Shown in pieces: positions 23,153-34,306 of a stretch of DNA of 64,000 nucleotides. A program made the position numbers and the translations under genes. The DNA comes from Cristatella mucedo (Eukaryota; Bryozoa; Phylactolaemata; Cristatellidae): assembly GCA_009760855.2 (NCBI GenBank), contig WPIO01000093.1, positions 1,267,001 to 1,331,000 on the forward strand. Reading direction: 5' to 3'. The notes beneath the pieces were generated by a model. The model saw only the letters and a program-made list of their open reading frames with translations. It had not been told where the DNA came from and did no database searches. Numbering within the stretch: the stretch's first letter is position 1; each line of letters starts with the position of its first letter.

Positions 23153-23440
23153 GCCAGACCTTGACTACCGCAGCTGCGGGAGCTTTCTCGGTTCGTGAAT
23201 TCTGAGCGTGGATGGGCTTGAGCATTCAAAGTAGCATTCGGCTTCGGTGTCTGATTAGCTGCCATAGACAATTTTGATACCGAGTACTAGTCGTTAATGA
23301 GTGGCTGCTATCGCGATGGTGCTTTATAAGCTTTCCATCGGTTAGCATTTGTAGTTTGAATAAAGCCAGGTAATTTAATCATGCGTGGGCGGTGCTATTG
23401 CAGAGCTATGGGCAAAGGTGATTGCTGTTGCGTTCTACCA

Positions 23441-23512
23441 CCACCTGAAAACGTTCTTGCATTCGGGCCACAACCACCACCATCTGAAAACGTTCGTGCA
23501 TTGGGGCGACCT
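23441..23512 (+). repeat. Short tandem duplication
   Basis: ACCACCTGAAAACGTTCTTG with CATTCGGGCC, and ACCATCTGAAAACGTTCGTG with CATTGGGGC: two 36-bp units. Confidence 0.85.
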
Positions 23513-24084
23513 CCGCGATTTGCTAGCTGTCCTTCGAGGCGACAGTTCCACCTGTATATCGCCTCAGGCAGAAGAAGCACCCTTAGACTGTTCAACTTTT
23601 TTGTTCGATTTACGAAGTTCTTCTCACTACACACGGTAACTACAACGATACAAGCATTAGCCTCATCCCAAACCAGGTTAAAACGCTTTCTCACGAGATC
23701 CTCTTGGCTAATATCCTGTCATTGAGTAATGCTGAATTCCATCGCAGTAACAACGACCGTCTAACCTGAGACGAGCTCTTTTATATCCACATTCACATAT
23801 TCCGGGCTTCCCGACTGTTCACTAATACAATATAATCAGGAGCCTTTCTCTTTCACAAGCTGTCAATAACTTCATACTGTGCGCTTTCCTACGTATAGTG
23901 TCGACAACATTGTAAGGTCAGTGTCGCTCTTTGAAGGTTGATACACATATTGGTTATGTAATTCCTTTAGGGCTCTGGGGAGCTGCAGCCTCATTTTGCA
24001 GCAATAACACTCAAATTGGGTTTACTACGTTGGACATGGCGTTTCATTCTTTACATTCTTGAGCGTCAAGATGGTATATACAAA

Positions 24085-24222
24085 TAGTTCATTTGTATAG
24101 CGCCCTAAGAGAAATTTATCTCTATTCAGGCGCTTCACATATGCCTTAGGGCTTGAGCCCACGACCTCGGCCATACCTTGGTCGGGGTGAGCACCTTAGC
24201 CACAGGGCCAAACCAGCTGACC
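24085..24222 (-). mobile_element. SINE-1 copy (tRNA-derived)
   Basis: Minus strand: TTTGGCCCTGTGGCTAAGGT head, B box GGGCTCAAGCCC, and tail stem-loop GCGCCTGAATAGAGATAAAT. Confidence 0.85.
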
Positions 24223-24499
24223 CCTTCATTCTGGCAATCTTTACCTCCATTATTTTCCACTCTATTTGCTATCGCATTTCCGGGAGAAGGCATGCCTTGC
24301 GGACTTCAACCATAAAGCACACTCAACCGAGGTCTCTTCGCTTGGGGTTCTTGCATCAATGAGTCGACATAAAAAGCATCGATGAGTCGACATAAACTAC
24401 TTGATAGTCGTTGTCCCTGCTTCTTCGCCGCGAGTCCGGCGATCGCCTTTCATCGAACTACGGCTAGCGCTGAGAGTATACCACGTATAATAGTAATAA

Positions 24500-24655
24500 T
24501 TATAATAATAATGCACTTAATAAAGCGCCCTCAGAGAACTCAATCTCTTTCTAGGCGCTTTACATTTGCTGCAAAGGGAAACGCGATTGAATGGTGAGTA
24601 ATATCATGCTTGATAAACAACATGAATAACATGGTGGTTAGGGGTGACATGCACG
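24500..24655 (-). mobile_element. LINE A 3' UTR fragment
   Basis: (AAT)n, GCACTTAATAAAGCGCCCTC, the stem-loop and GGGAAACGCGATTGAATGGT, ending in GGTTAGGGGTGACATGCAC. Confidence 0.85.
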
Positions 24656-25169
24656 CTTGATGTACAACTACTACTATATTTCATTTGCAATCGCGTTTTT
24701 CCACCTAAGACACTTGAACTGACTTGCGGCACAGCGCCACGCCACCATGAGTATGCCGAGCGCTGCAGTGGGTCATATGTCATGGCTGCACAACGGACCT
24801 CGCATGTAACTCATGTCTCCTGCGAATGGCGCCGAAAGAGACGCCGACGTTCCGCTGTTTGCTTCGATTTTTACGAAGTGCATAGCCAAGTGTGTCAGCG
24901 AAGAGTGACTGAAACAGGAATTGCGATTTTCTTATTTCGAGCTCGTATGGCGCTCTATGTGAGAGGAAGTAGGCAATTCACACTCTTCCTTTTGTTTCGA
25001 CGCGCGGCGCTTTCCGAGTGCAGCGGAGTGGCCAGTGACTGCCACAGCGAGTGAAGACGAAGCGCCGGTTCCGGTCAGCCTCCGATCGGAGAGACGCCAT
25101 TCAGAGAGACGCACTGCCGCTAGCCGGTAATTAGAACGGTCAGAAGAGGATGCAACAGTTCCGTTCTAG

Positions 25170-25237
25170 CTAGGGTTGGCGCTTTCGCTGCATAAGCTCG
25201 CGTTCTTTAGGAATGTTGAAGTTGACGTTCGGCGCCT
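25170..25237 (-). CDS. Gene 2 terminal exon (stop codon)
   Basis: Acceptor GCTGTCAATTGCAG|AG takes up phase 1 and gives [20 protein letters not shown], then QP and TAG at 25170-25172. The in-phase closure supports the model. No AATAAA is visible in the next few hundred bases on the minus strand. Confidence 0.5.
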
Positions 25238-28200
25238 CTGCAATTGACAGCGAATCGCAGACTAAGAAGTGACGCGGCTATCGGCCACCACCTCGGCCAT
25301 TCGTGCAGCTTACCGACCGTCCGGCGAGTCGGTAAGCTTGAAGACGGACTTGGCCAGGCGAAGCAAGCACGCGTACCTACCTGTGAGTCCACCAATCGGC
25401 AAGGCGGTCGTCGGCAACTTATACTCGCGAGCACCTACTAGGCCGACGTGGTACCGACCGGCGGCCTGCAAGTGGACGAATAAAGCATGAATGGCCGGTT
25501 GAGCGCAGGGTCGTGACCCGGCGACCGCCTAGCGCCGAGCGACTGAACGAGCTGAGAGCTACTACGAACCCTCAGCAAAATATCGCGAGCTCTTTCTCTT
25601 AATCCATAGTCGGAAAAGGAATCCTTAACCAAAGCCCGACAGTCAGCCAACGATGCATCCATTAACGAACTAAAAAGGCACCCGAGCGCTGACAAGTCTG
25701 GGCATGTAAGGCTGTGCGTCAATCGTGCACGCGAGCGTGCTTCCTACTTGGCGACCGTGATCAGCATGCTAAGCTTGTCCCTTTCGTTTTCAGCGAGGTC
25801 CATGATGAGCACGCACTCTGAGCACTTCATCGGCAAGACGCTCTGCGAGCAGGACAGCAGTTCGGACGTTCAATGAGCACGAAGCCGACGCGGCGGTGCT
25901 AAAAGTGCCGACGCTAGCTAGCGGCGAGGCTTTCAGATGCGGCGAAGCTGGAAGCAGCGGCTGGCGAGCGAGCGAGCTCGGCGACCAGGAAGAGGGACGG
26001 CGGGGAAGGGCTGATGCAGCAGAGGCAGAGGCGGCGGCGGCGAGAACCATCTGCTCTTACTGCCGCCATCTCTGTAAGAGCTTGGACTCTCTCGCTGCCG
26101 TCGAACTGCTCGAGAATCCTGAGCACCTAGCAAAACAGCGAGCGTGTCACTTCCGCAGGCTCACGAGCCCGTGGGATGTGAACTCGGCAGCAGCAGCAGG
26201 TGCACGCGGCGGGTGCAGAGATATGTACTCGCGTACTTAGCACCGTATGCAGGTATAATATATGATACCTAGAAAGAGACGCAGTTCTCTGAGAACGCTA
26301 AAGTATGTATTGCAATTCTCCTCATCATTACCTGGTCCGTGCTGTACTCACTGGTTGCCTCGTTCAGGCGCAGCAGCCGAACTTTATCTTCGCGATCGGT
26401 CAGCTACAATGAGCGCCAGCAAGAAAGCTTATGAAGCTCGAAAGTACCGGCAACTTTCCGTCGGCTGTTGATGAGCGCTAGCAACGACTGACTCACAGCG
26501 GACGCAGCTGTAAGTCACCAGTGCAATGCTCGACGCTCCGCGGCGGCCAGCGCTGGGCGCTCGAGAGATATGTAGCAGCGAGCGAGCGCAAACCCAGGCT
26601 CGGGCGACCCCGACAGGCGCGGACGGCAAGTGGCTTGCCGGTCGGGCCTCGCGGGCCTGGCTCGGCAGCGACTCGGCGTTCTCTTGCCGTGCTCTCGGCA
26701 CCGTTGACGCTCTGACGCAACCAGTATGTGGCCAGGACCCTGCACAGCGGCTCCACCTGTATTTCGCTACATCGAAGCCGCCGGAGCATTACTTCTTGTC
26801 TTTCGCTACACTCGCGCTGCAAAGCGATAATTCGGCTTCTTCTGCATCGCCATGTTTCCCGTTAGGCGCGGCCGAAGCGGCGCCGCCGAGGTTCCGAGGA
26901 GTACTTTAAGATTGGTCCAAGCCACAAACGCAGTGCAGCAGCAAAGACGTTGAAGACGCAGCTTCCTTTTCCGGCTGTCGATTCAAGCCAATTGACGCTG
27001 GAACCACCTCGCGTACGTGCAACTTGCACGTGTTACTCCTTTTCGCACTCAGCCCCACTTCAGGCGGTTTCCGGTCGCTCGATATTTTGAAACTTCTGCT
27101 TTCCTTGCATACACCACCAAAGCCATTTTGTTAGTTTCGTCGGTCACTGAAGGCCACCTCGTACGTGTCCAGCCATTCACTGAGTACCATAGACGCGGTA
27201 GAAGACGGCTCGGTTTTCTTTTCCGGCTAGCTTCGACTCACGAAAGTCGTGCAGTGGGTAAGAACCCAAGTCGCCGACCGAGGCGGACGTTATAGTTGCA
27301 ACATGCCGAGCTGGTTTGGTCTAGCGGTTAAGGTGCTCGCCCTGACCAAGGTCTGACTGAGGTCGTGGGCTCGAGCCCCGAGGCAAATGTGAAGCGCCTG
27401 AATAGAGATGAAGTTCTCTTGGGGCGCTATATAAATGAATTATTTATTTAAACAAGGCACTCACGTAGCTCGCTGCTTCCAGACCGTCCGAAATGTGCAA
27501 TAAGGCGCTTAAAGTTGGTGCAACACTCAGCAGCTAGGCTTGGTGAGCCGTGATGGCACACTAGGTAAGGCGGTTGCTTTCACGACGTCGGTCCCGAGGT
27601 CGTGGGTTTGATTCCTGCGGTGGGCGATCCTGTATCGCAACTACAAGCGGTGGTGACAGCCGTAAAGGCTCTTCTGTCGCTATACAAAATGAGGCTGTTT
27701 AATCAGCTAGGATTTATTTGTTTATTTAGGCTTGTCTGCAGCGAGCGTATCAGTTGCCATAACACTCTACTGCTTCCCGACCTGCAGTGGCTCCTCATCA
27801 TCAAGCAGTGTAACGGCTTCACGGTTGTGTCAATTAAATTAAGGTCCCTTCATTCTCTTGCTCCAGCCTACCGATCCGAACTACTTCCCAATCAGCCAGG
27901 CATCGTACCAACCACTCGTCGGACTCCAACTCGTTCAGCTGTGCCTAGAACTAACGTCAGATCTTTAGAAGACCGTGCCTTTAGCTGGAATTTTTCCAAA
28001 GCGTGGAATTCACACCCGACTGACTTCACGACACGGTCTGACTCGACGACATTTAAAGCTAAAAACTCAACTTTTCCTGAGCATTTTCTGGGTCCATATG
28101 AATCGTCCTCTATACATTAGTATAGTGCGCTAGATAAAGTAGTCTCTTTCTAGGTACTTTAAATATAAAGTTAACTGTGTGTGGGTGCATTCCACCTGCA

Positions 28201-31200
28201 GACTCGCATCGTCTTTTTTCTAGGAGCGAAGCCGCGGCTACAACTCACAAACCTCCGACAAACAGGGACTTTACCTGAATGCCTCGATAAAACCAGCGTA
28301 TGAACGTCAACCTCTTTTATTCTGATCAGAGGTGTGTGGGACTTACTCCGGAGTTTGAATTGGTCGGCTGGTACAGCAAGGAGTTTAAAAGTAGCTGCGG
28401 CTTCTACTTCTTGACAGTCGGCCCATTTGGCTCCAACCCCGCGATTTAGCGACATAGTAGCTAAAACGGGAAATTAGAGCTGAGTCGGTGCCGATGAGGC
28501 AGGAAATTCGACAGCGTAAAGGCAGCTTTTGAGAGCGAAGTCATTTTCTAGGCGCTGTACATAAACCGGAAAGGAACCACGTCAATCTTACACATAAAAT
28601 CTGCCTTGCAATCGTGTAAAAAATAGCTCCTAATAGTAATTGCTAGCTCTTAAAAGAATGCAGTAAATTAAGATAGCTTGCACATTCTGGCAATCATGGG
28701 CGCGTCCTGCACACCCGGCCACGAAAGGGCGACGAGTGATACTTTTCTCCTCGTTCCATGCTACGATTGAGGAAGTCGCTGCCCCTAGAGCTCTTCAAAC
28801 AACTTCCTTGCTGGTTAATTACCAAGATCATGAGGTCGCAGCTGCTTTCAATAATATCCGCCGCAGCGGCAGGTGTGGGTCACGGACCTGCGTCTAATGA
28901 TCAGTTACCACCATCTGATGACAATACAAACAGGTACTCAAAATGACCGTACGACTAGTCACAGTAATTAGGGGTACCTGATGACCACGCACAATGGCTG
29001 TATCCAAAATGTACACAATGACGGCATTGGGCTAATCTATACTAGACAGACGGCTAAAGTAACACTTGAGTGTTGAGCTGAAGGCCGGTACATTAAATGC
29101 CACTGTCCAGAAGGTACTGTTTGCTTATGAACACGCCAGGTCAGGCCGAGCGGTTCATTCTCATCTGATTCCGGTCACGATTTTAGATCTACCATGTTCA
29201 GAAAGTGGCGGGCCGACACTTAAGACTTGACCGCTCGGACGATGCTATTGGCTATATGGCTTACACATTTAGTCAGCATTCATCTGTGGCGTCCAGATAA
29301 CGCCGCAATAGCAGCAGCATTAAGAGGGATGGGAGAAAGGGAGACGGACAGAGACGGACAGAGACGGACAGAGACGGACAGAGACGGACAGAGACGGACA
29401 GAGACGGACAGAGACGGATAGAGACAGACTGAGACAGACAGAGACAGACAGAGACAGACAGACAGAGACAGACAGAGACAGACAGAGACAGACAGAGACA
29501 GACAGACAGAGACAGACAGAGACAGACAGAGACAGACAGAGACAGACAGAGACAGACAGAGACAGACAGAGACAGACAGAGAGAGACAGACAGAGACAGA
29601 CAGAGACAGACAGAGACAGACAGACAGAGACATTAGACAGAGACGCAGAGAGACAGACAGACAGACAGCGACGGACAGACACAGACAGACAAACACGGAC
29701 AGACAGACATACCAAAAAGGGAGAGACAGAGAGAGACAGAGAGAGACAGAGACAGAGACACAGAGACACAGACACAGAGAGATAGAGAGACAGAGACAGA
29801 TAGGCAGAGAGACAAGAGAGGCATGCAATAGTAGGCACAAGGCGGGGAAGGAAGCAGTGGTCAGGGAGGTGGCTTAACTTGAGGAAGAAAGGCGGCTAGT
29901 GGAGGCCACGCCAGCTATCCCACGAGGCTTGATGAACGACTTCGGTTGTGGCTCTACCACTACCAAGTTAAACAGACCAAACAAATAATAACAATAATAC
30001 ACTTGATAAAGCACACTGAGAGAACTCAATCTCTTTCCAAGCGCTTTACATTTTCTACAAAGGAAACATGATCAAACGGTGAGTGGTATCGTGCTTAATA
30101 AACAACATGAAGAACATGGCTAGGGGTGACAAGTACAGGGTCTGTATGCAAGTGTGGTTAGTGGCAGCATGCAACAGTGTGAGCACGCATAAGCACATAA
30201 AAGACGAATCATAGGGACCCACTAAATGCTTTCATAAAGAGGTTCGCTTTTAGTAGTAAGGGGATACCGTGAAGGAAGTCGGTAGTGAGTTCCAGGCTTT
30301 GAGAGCATACGAACTAAATGCATGGTCTTCAAAGGATTTGACGTTCGTACATAGTATAGGCAAGTTAGTTTCCAAAAAGTGGGTTGTACGACGTTTGGCC
30401 TGGTGGGGGAGTAGATCTGAGAGTAAAGCCTGGAGCCGAACACTGAAGGACCTAAAAGTGAGCGACAGAACTCAAAGTCGTTCCGTTGCTTGACTGGTAG
30501 CCAGTGCAGGTCGGCGAGAAGTGGTGTGATCTGGCAAATGCGACGCTCACGACAGACAAGCCTAGCTGGTGCACCAGCTGTAAGCGCCTGATCGCACAGG
30601 CCGGTAGGCCAGCAAGCAGCGAGTTACAAAAGTTTACGGGATTTCAAAAACGCACGGATCAACTTAGATGTGGTGTCCCTATCTAAACAACCCCGAACTT
30701 GAGCAATTTTATGTAGCTGAAAGTTGGCCGACTTGATTGTAGAGCTTATGTGGTCGTCTAACGAAAGGTCACTTTGGAACAAGATAGCTAGATTACGTGC
30801 AGATTCAACATGAGATATGCTGCCAGCCGATTTTGAGAGTTAGCCTTTCCAATTTCTGAATCACACTTGGTTTGCCCATAAATAGTAAGTTAGTTTTATC
30901 ATCTAATTTAAGAAGATTTGCTGCTATCCAAATGTCATCAATACACGCAGAAAGGGAGTTGGGAGAACTCAAGACGTGCTCGAAGGTAGGGAGGGATCAA
31001 AGCAAAGGTACAACTGAGTGTCGTCCGGATAGAAGTGAAAGCCTAGATTGTACTTGGCAATCGCATCGGCAAGAAAGTGACTATAAACCGTGAAAAGATA
31101 CGGACGCAGCAGGGAGCCCTGAGGTACCCCATATTTCAGAGGTACCTCGGACGATCTTAGTCGATTCACAGCAACACTCTGGAGTCTCCCACTGAGATGG

Positions 31201-34200
31201 GACCTGACACTTTGCAGAGCAGTGCCTGCGATGCCCAGGCGAGATGAGAGGCGTTCTAGAAGGACGTGTTGATTGATAGCATCGAAAGCTGCCGAAAGAT
31301 TGAGCAAAATAAAGAACCCACGTAGCTAGCCTGTTTGCTTTAGGTAACGTGTAAAAGCTGCCAGTACTCTGCAACTAGACAACGGTGTCGTGAAAGTGAA
31401 TATTATTATGTAATCTGAAATTGGACAGTTGAGCATCCCGTCGGCATGGAATGAGCAGTTTTCTGTGTAAAGATGGTGGCAAGCACAATAGGAGCTCACT
31501 CGGACCAAAGCATTCGAGTCAGGGCCGGAGCCCAATATGGCTGGGATCAAAGCAGCAAACGGTGACCTCGAGCCACCCCACCAAGGACAAGCAAAGCAGG
31601 TCGGACTTGCCAGGTGGGAAGTCTGCTGGACCCAAGGCTAACCGCTGTGGACCGGATGCAAGTAGGTGGTGGCAGACCTTCCTAGTGTAGTAGTTCCTTA
31701 ATTAAGTACTTCTAACAGATCAGCGCCCGAATATTTGTCACATGGTTGGAGCACTGAAAAATCGCTAGCCTCGTTGTACTTGATGACTATGGCGCCGCCA
31801 TGGCAGTAAAGTGATCGAAACCTTGGCAGCCGCTAGGGTTCGAGAACTGAGCCGGGGGCAGAAGGAAGAGGCGACGGTGTGAACTGCTTGTAGTGCATCT
31901 AGCACGTGGGCCTAAGTAGTTGGCTAAAACTATTTAGAGCGATTAGAACTAGTTTGAACGACATTCACTTTCCCCCTCTTTCCTGTTTTGACGGAAAGTG
32001 CTGTAGTAAGCAGTCTAAAATGCTGGCCATTAGAAGTCAAGCAGGTAGTACTTTGGTACGGTTGCTGTACTCAATAAAACAAATTGCTCGGAGCTTGCGT
32101 AAACGCCGCTCTGGCTCAGCTCAACGGTTAAGGGTCTCGCCTCGAACCAAGGTCAAAGCGAATGTATTCGTCGTGGGTCGGAGCCTCGTGGCATTCGTAA
32201 AGCGCCTGAATCGAGATTAACTTCTCTTACGGCGCTACACAAAAATTGCAATATTTTTTATGACTACTTGCGAGGATCGGGAGGGGCGGACACTCAGCTG
32301 GCGGGCAACCGCTTTCCGTTGGCTGCGGGTAACCGACAACAAGCCAGACTTGTTGGCTCGATCGCCACGTTCTGCGGGGGGGGGGGATGGGGGGAAGCCA
32401 TTAAATCTGGCCACAGCTACTCCTCATTTAGTTGCGGTTTCCACTTTGCGAGCCGCCTCCTACGTCGTAACTAGTTGGTCTCTTGCGTTTCGTCGTTTTT
32501 CCCGACTGGCCTTTCAGCTGCGTTCATTGATACAGCTACAGACCTACACTCGTGTAACGCGTCAATACGCTCGGGCAGTTCGCATGACCGGCTTTCAAGT
32601 GCGAATGAGAATGATGAGATTTCGAGCTTTTTCATTAAAACAATCGGTACGCCTTAACGTTTACAAAGCACCCGGATGGCCCATCGAGTTTTGGGTTGCC
32701 TTTCATTTCCAGGCTCGTTCATTCTGTAAACGCTACAGAGCTGTACTAGATTTATATATCACTATACTACAAATAAGTGATGTCGCAGAGCTAGTTAGAA
32801 AAGGACGGATTTATACTCTCGCTCTTGCCGCTGTGATAGCCAAGGACAATCTATGCTTTCACTTTAGAGTGGGCCTTGATTGAACACTAGGCAAGGCGGT
32901 TGCTTTTCACAACCTCGGTCCGATTCCTGCGGTGGGCAATCCTTTATTGCCACTACAAGTGGTGGTGATAACCATCAAGGTTCTTCTGACGCTATGCAAA
33001 AAAGGCTTTTAAACTAGCTAGTATGCAAATGACAAGTTTTACCTTTGCTTTAATGCCGTCCATCCCTGCACCACCACAAATTCTCTACAGACCCTTGCTG
33101 CATGTATTGATGGCATCAGCACATGGATGGAAGCAAGTTTTTAAATCTAATGACAAAACCAACCTACTAGTTATGGGCAAACCGAAGGTGATTTAGAAAT
33201 GGGAAAACCTAACGCCCCAAAATCGGCTTTGCTAGCATATTTCCAGTTGAATCTGCACGTAATCTAGCTGTCATGTTCCGAAGTGACTTGTCATTAGACG
33301 ACCGCATCAGCTCCACAGTCCAGTCTGCCTACTTTCAGCTACATAACATTGCCAAAATTTTGACTTGCTTAGACGGGGATGCCACATCTAACTTGGTCCA
33401 TGCATTTGTGAAATCCCGTCTTGACTTCTATAACTGCTTCTCACTTCTCGCTGCTTGCTGGTCAACCGGCCTGTGCACTCAGGCGCTTACAGCTTGAGCA
33501 AAACTATGCAGCTATGCTTGCCTGTCGTGATTGTCGCAGTTGCCACATCACACCACTTCTCGCCGACCTGCACTAGCTACCGGTCAAGCAGCGTATTAAC
33601 TTCCAAGGTTCTGTCCCATACTTTTAGGTGTCTTCATTCTTTGGCTCTAGCCTACCGATCAGGACTACTCCCCAACCTGATGAAGATCCATAAAACTCGC
33701 GGGCTTACTCCTAATCGTTTAGCCAGACCTCGTACGAACCTCAAAACCGTTGGGGACCGTACCTTTAGTTCTTATCATCACAAAGCCTGGAATTCATTAC
33801 CAAAGCACGTCACAACGTCCTCTGACATGACTGACATCTAAAAAGAAGCTTGCACCTATGCACCTAAAATGCACCTATCTATCGCAGCATTTGGTAGGTC
33901 TTGGGGATTCGTTATTTGTGTGCATGTACCTGCTTACACGGTGGCCGCTGCTTGCAAATGTTACCACCAATCTAGTGGTAATGCATTCTACACAGCATCG
34001 TTAAAGTACTTAGAAAGAGATTCAGCTCCGAGGGTGCTATACGAACGTATTATAACTATAAGCACGTTTAAAAATGTACCGCATAGTAGTTAGGCTACAC
34101 AATTAGTCTTGATGGCAGATGCTAATGGATCAGAAGAAATCATGCGAAAGTATAAATTCGACAAGGCAGAAACAGAGAGAGAGAGAGGGAGAGAGAGATG

Positions 34201-34223
34201 AGAGAGAGAAAGAGAAGACAGTA

Positions 34224-34306
<83 letters not shown>

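Larger units (their letters stand above)
23153..25169. other. Intergenic DNA downstream of gene 2
   Basis: Contains a SINE-1 and a LINE A tail. The rest, including a 136-codon plus frame at 24644, shows no recognisable coding content. Confidence 0.4.
26410..29330. other. Gene 2 intron 1, proximal part
   Basis: The first 900 bp are CpG-rich with overlapping open frames on both strands but no matching exon pair. The remainder holds SINE-1, SINE-2 and LINE A pieces. Confidence 0.4.

Noticed and set aside
27307-27442. tRNA genes at the SINE heads
   Set aside because: Box A and B motifs are present, but the heads do not show a full cloverleaf and are joined to repeat tails. They are SINEs.
29280-29840. 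Minus-strand frames of 172-186 codons rich in Ser, Leu, Val and Cys
   Set aside because: They are translations of the GACAGA repeat array in several frames at once.
32260-32883. Plus-strand frame of 207 codons
   Set aside because: It crosses a poly-G run and lies between a SINE-1 and a SINE-2 in a minus-strand gene's intron. No motif or splice context was seen, so it is probably chance.
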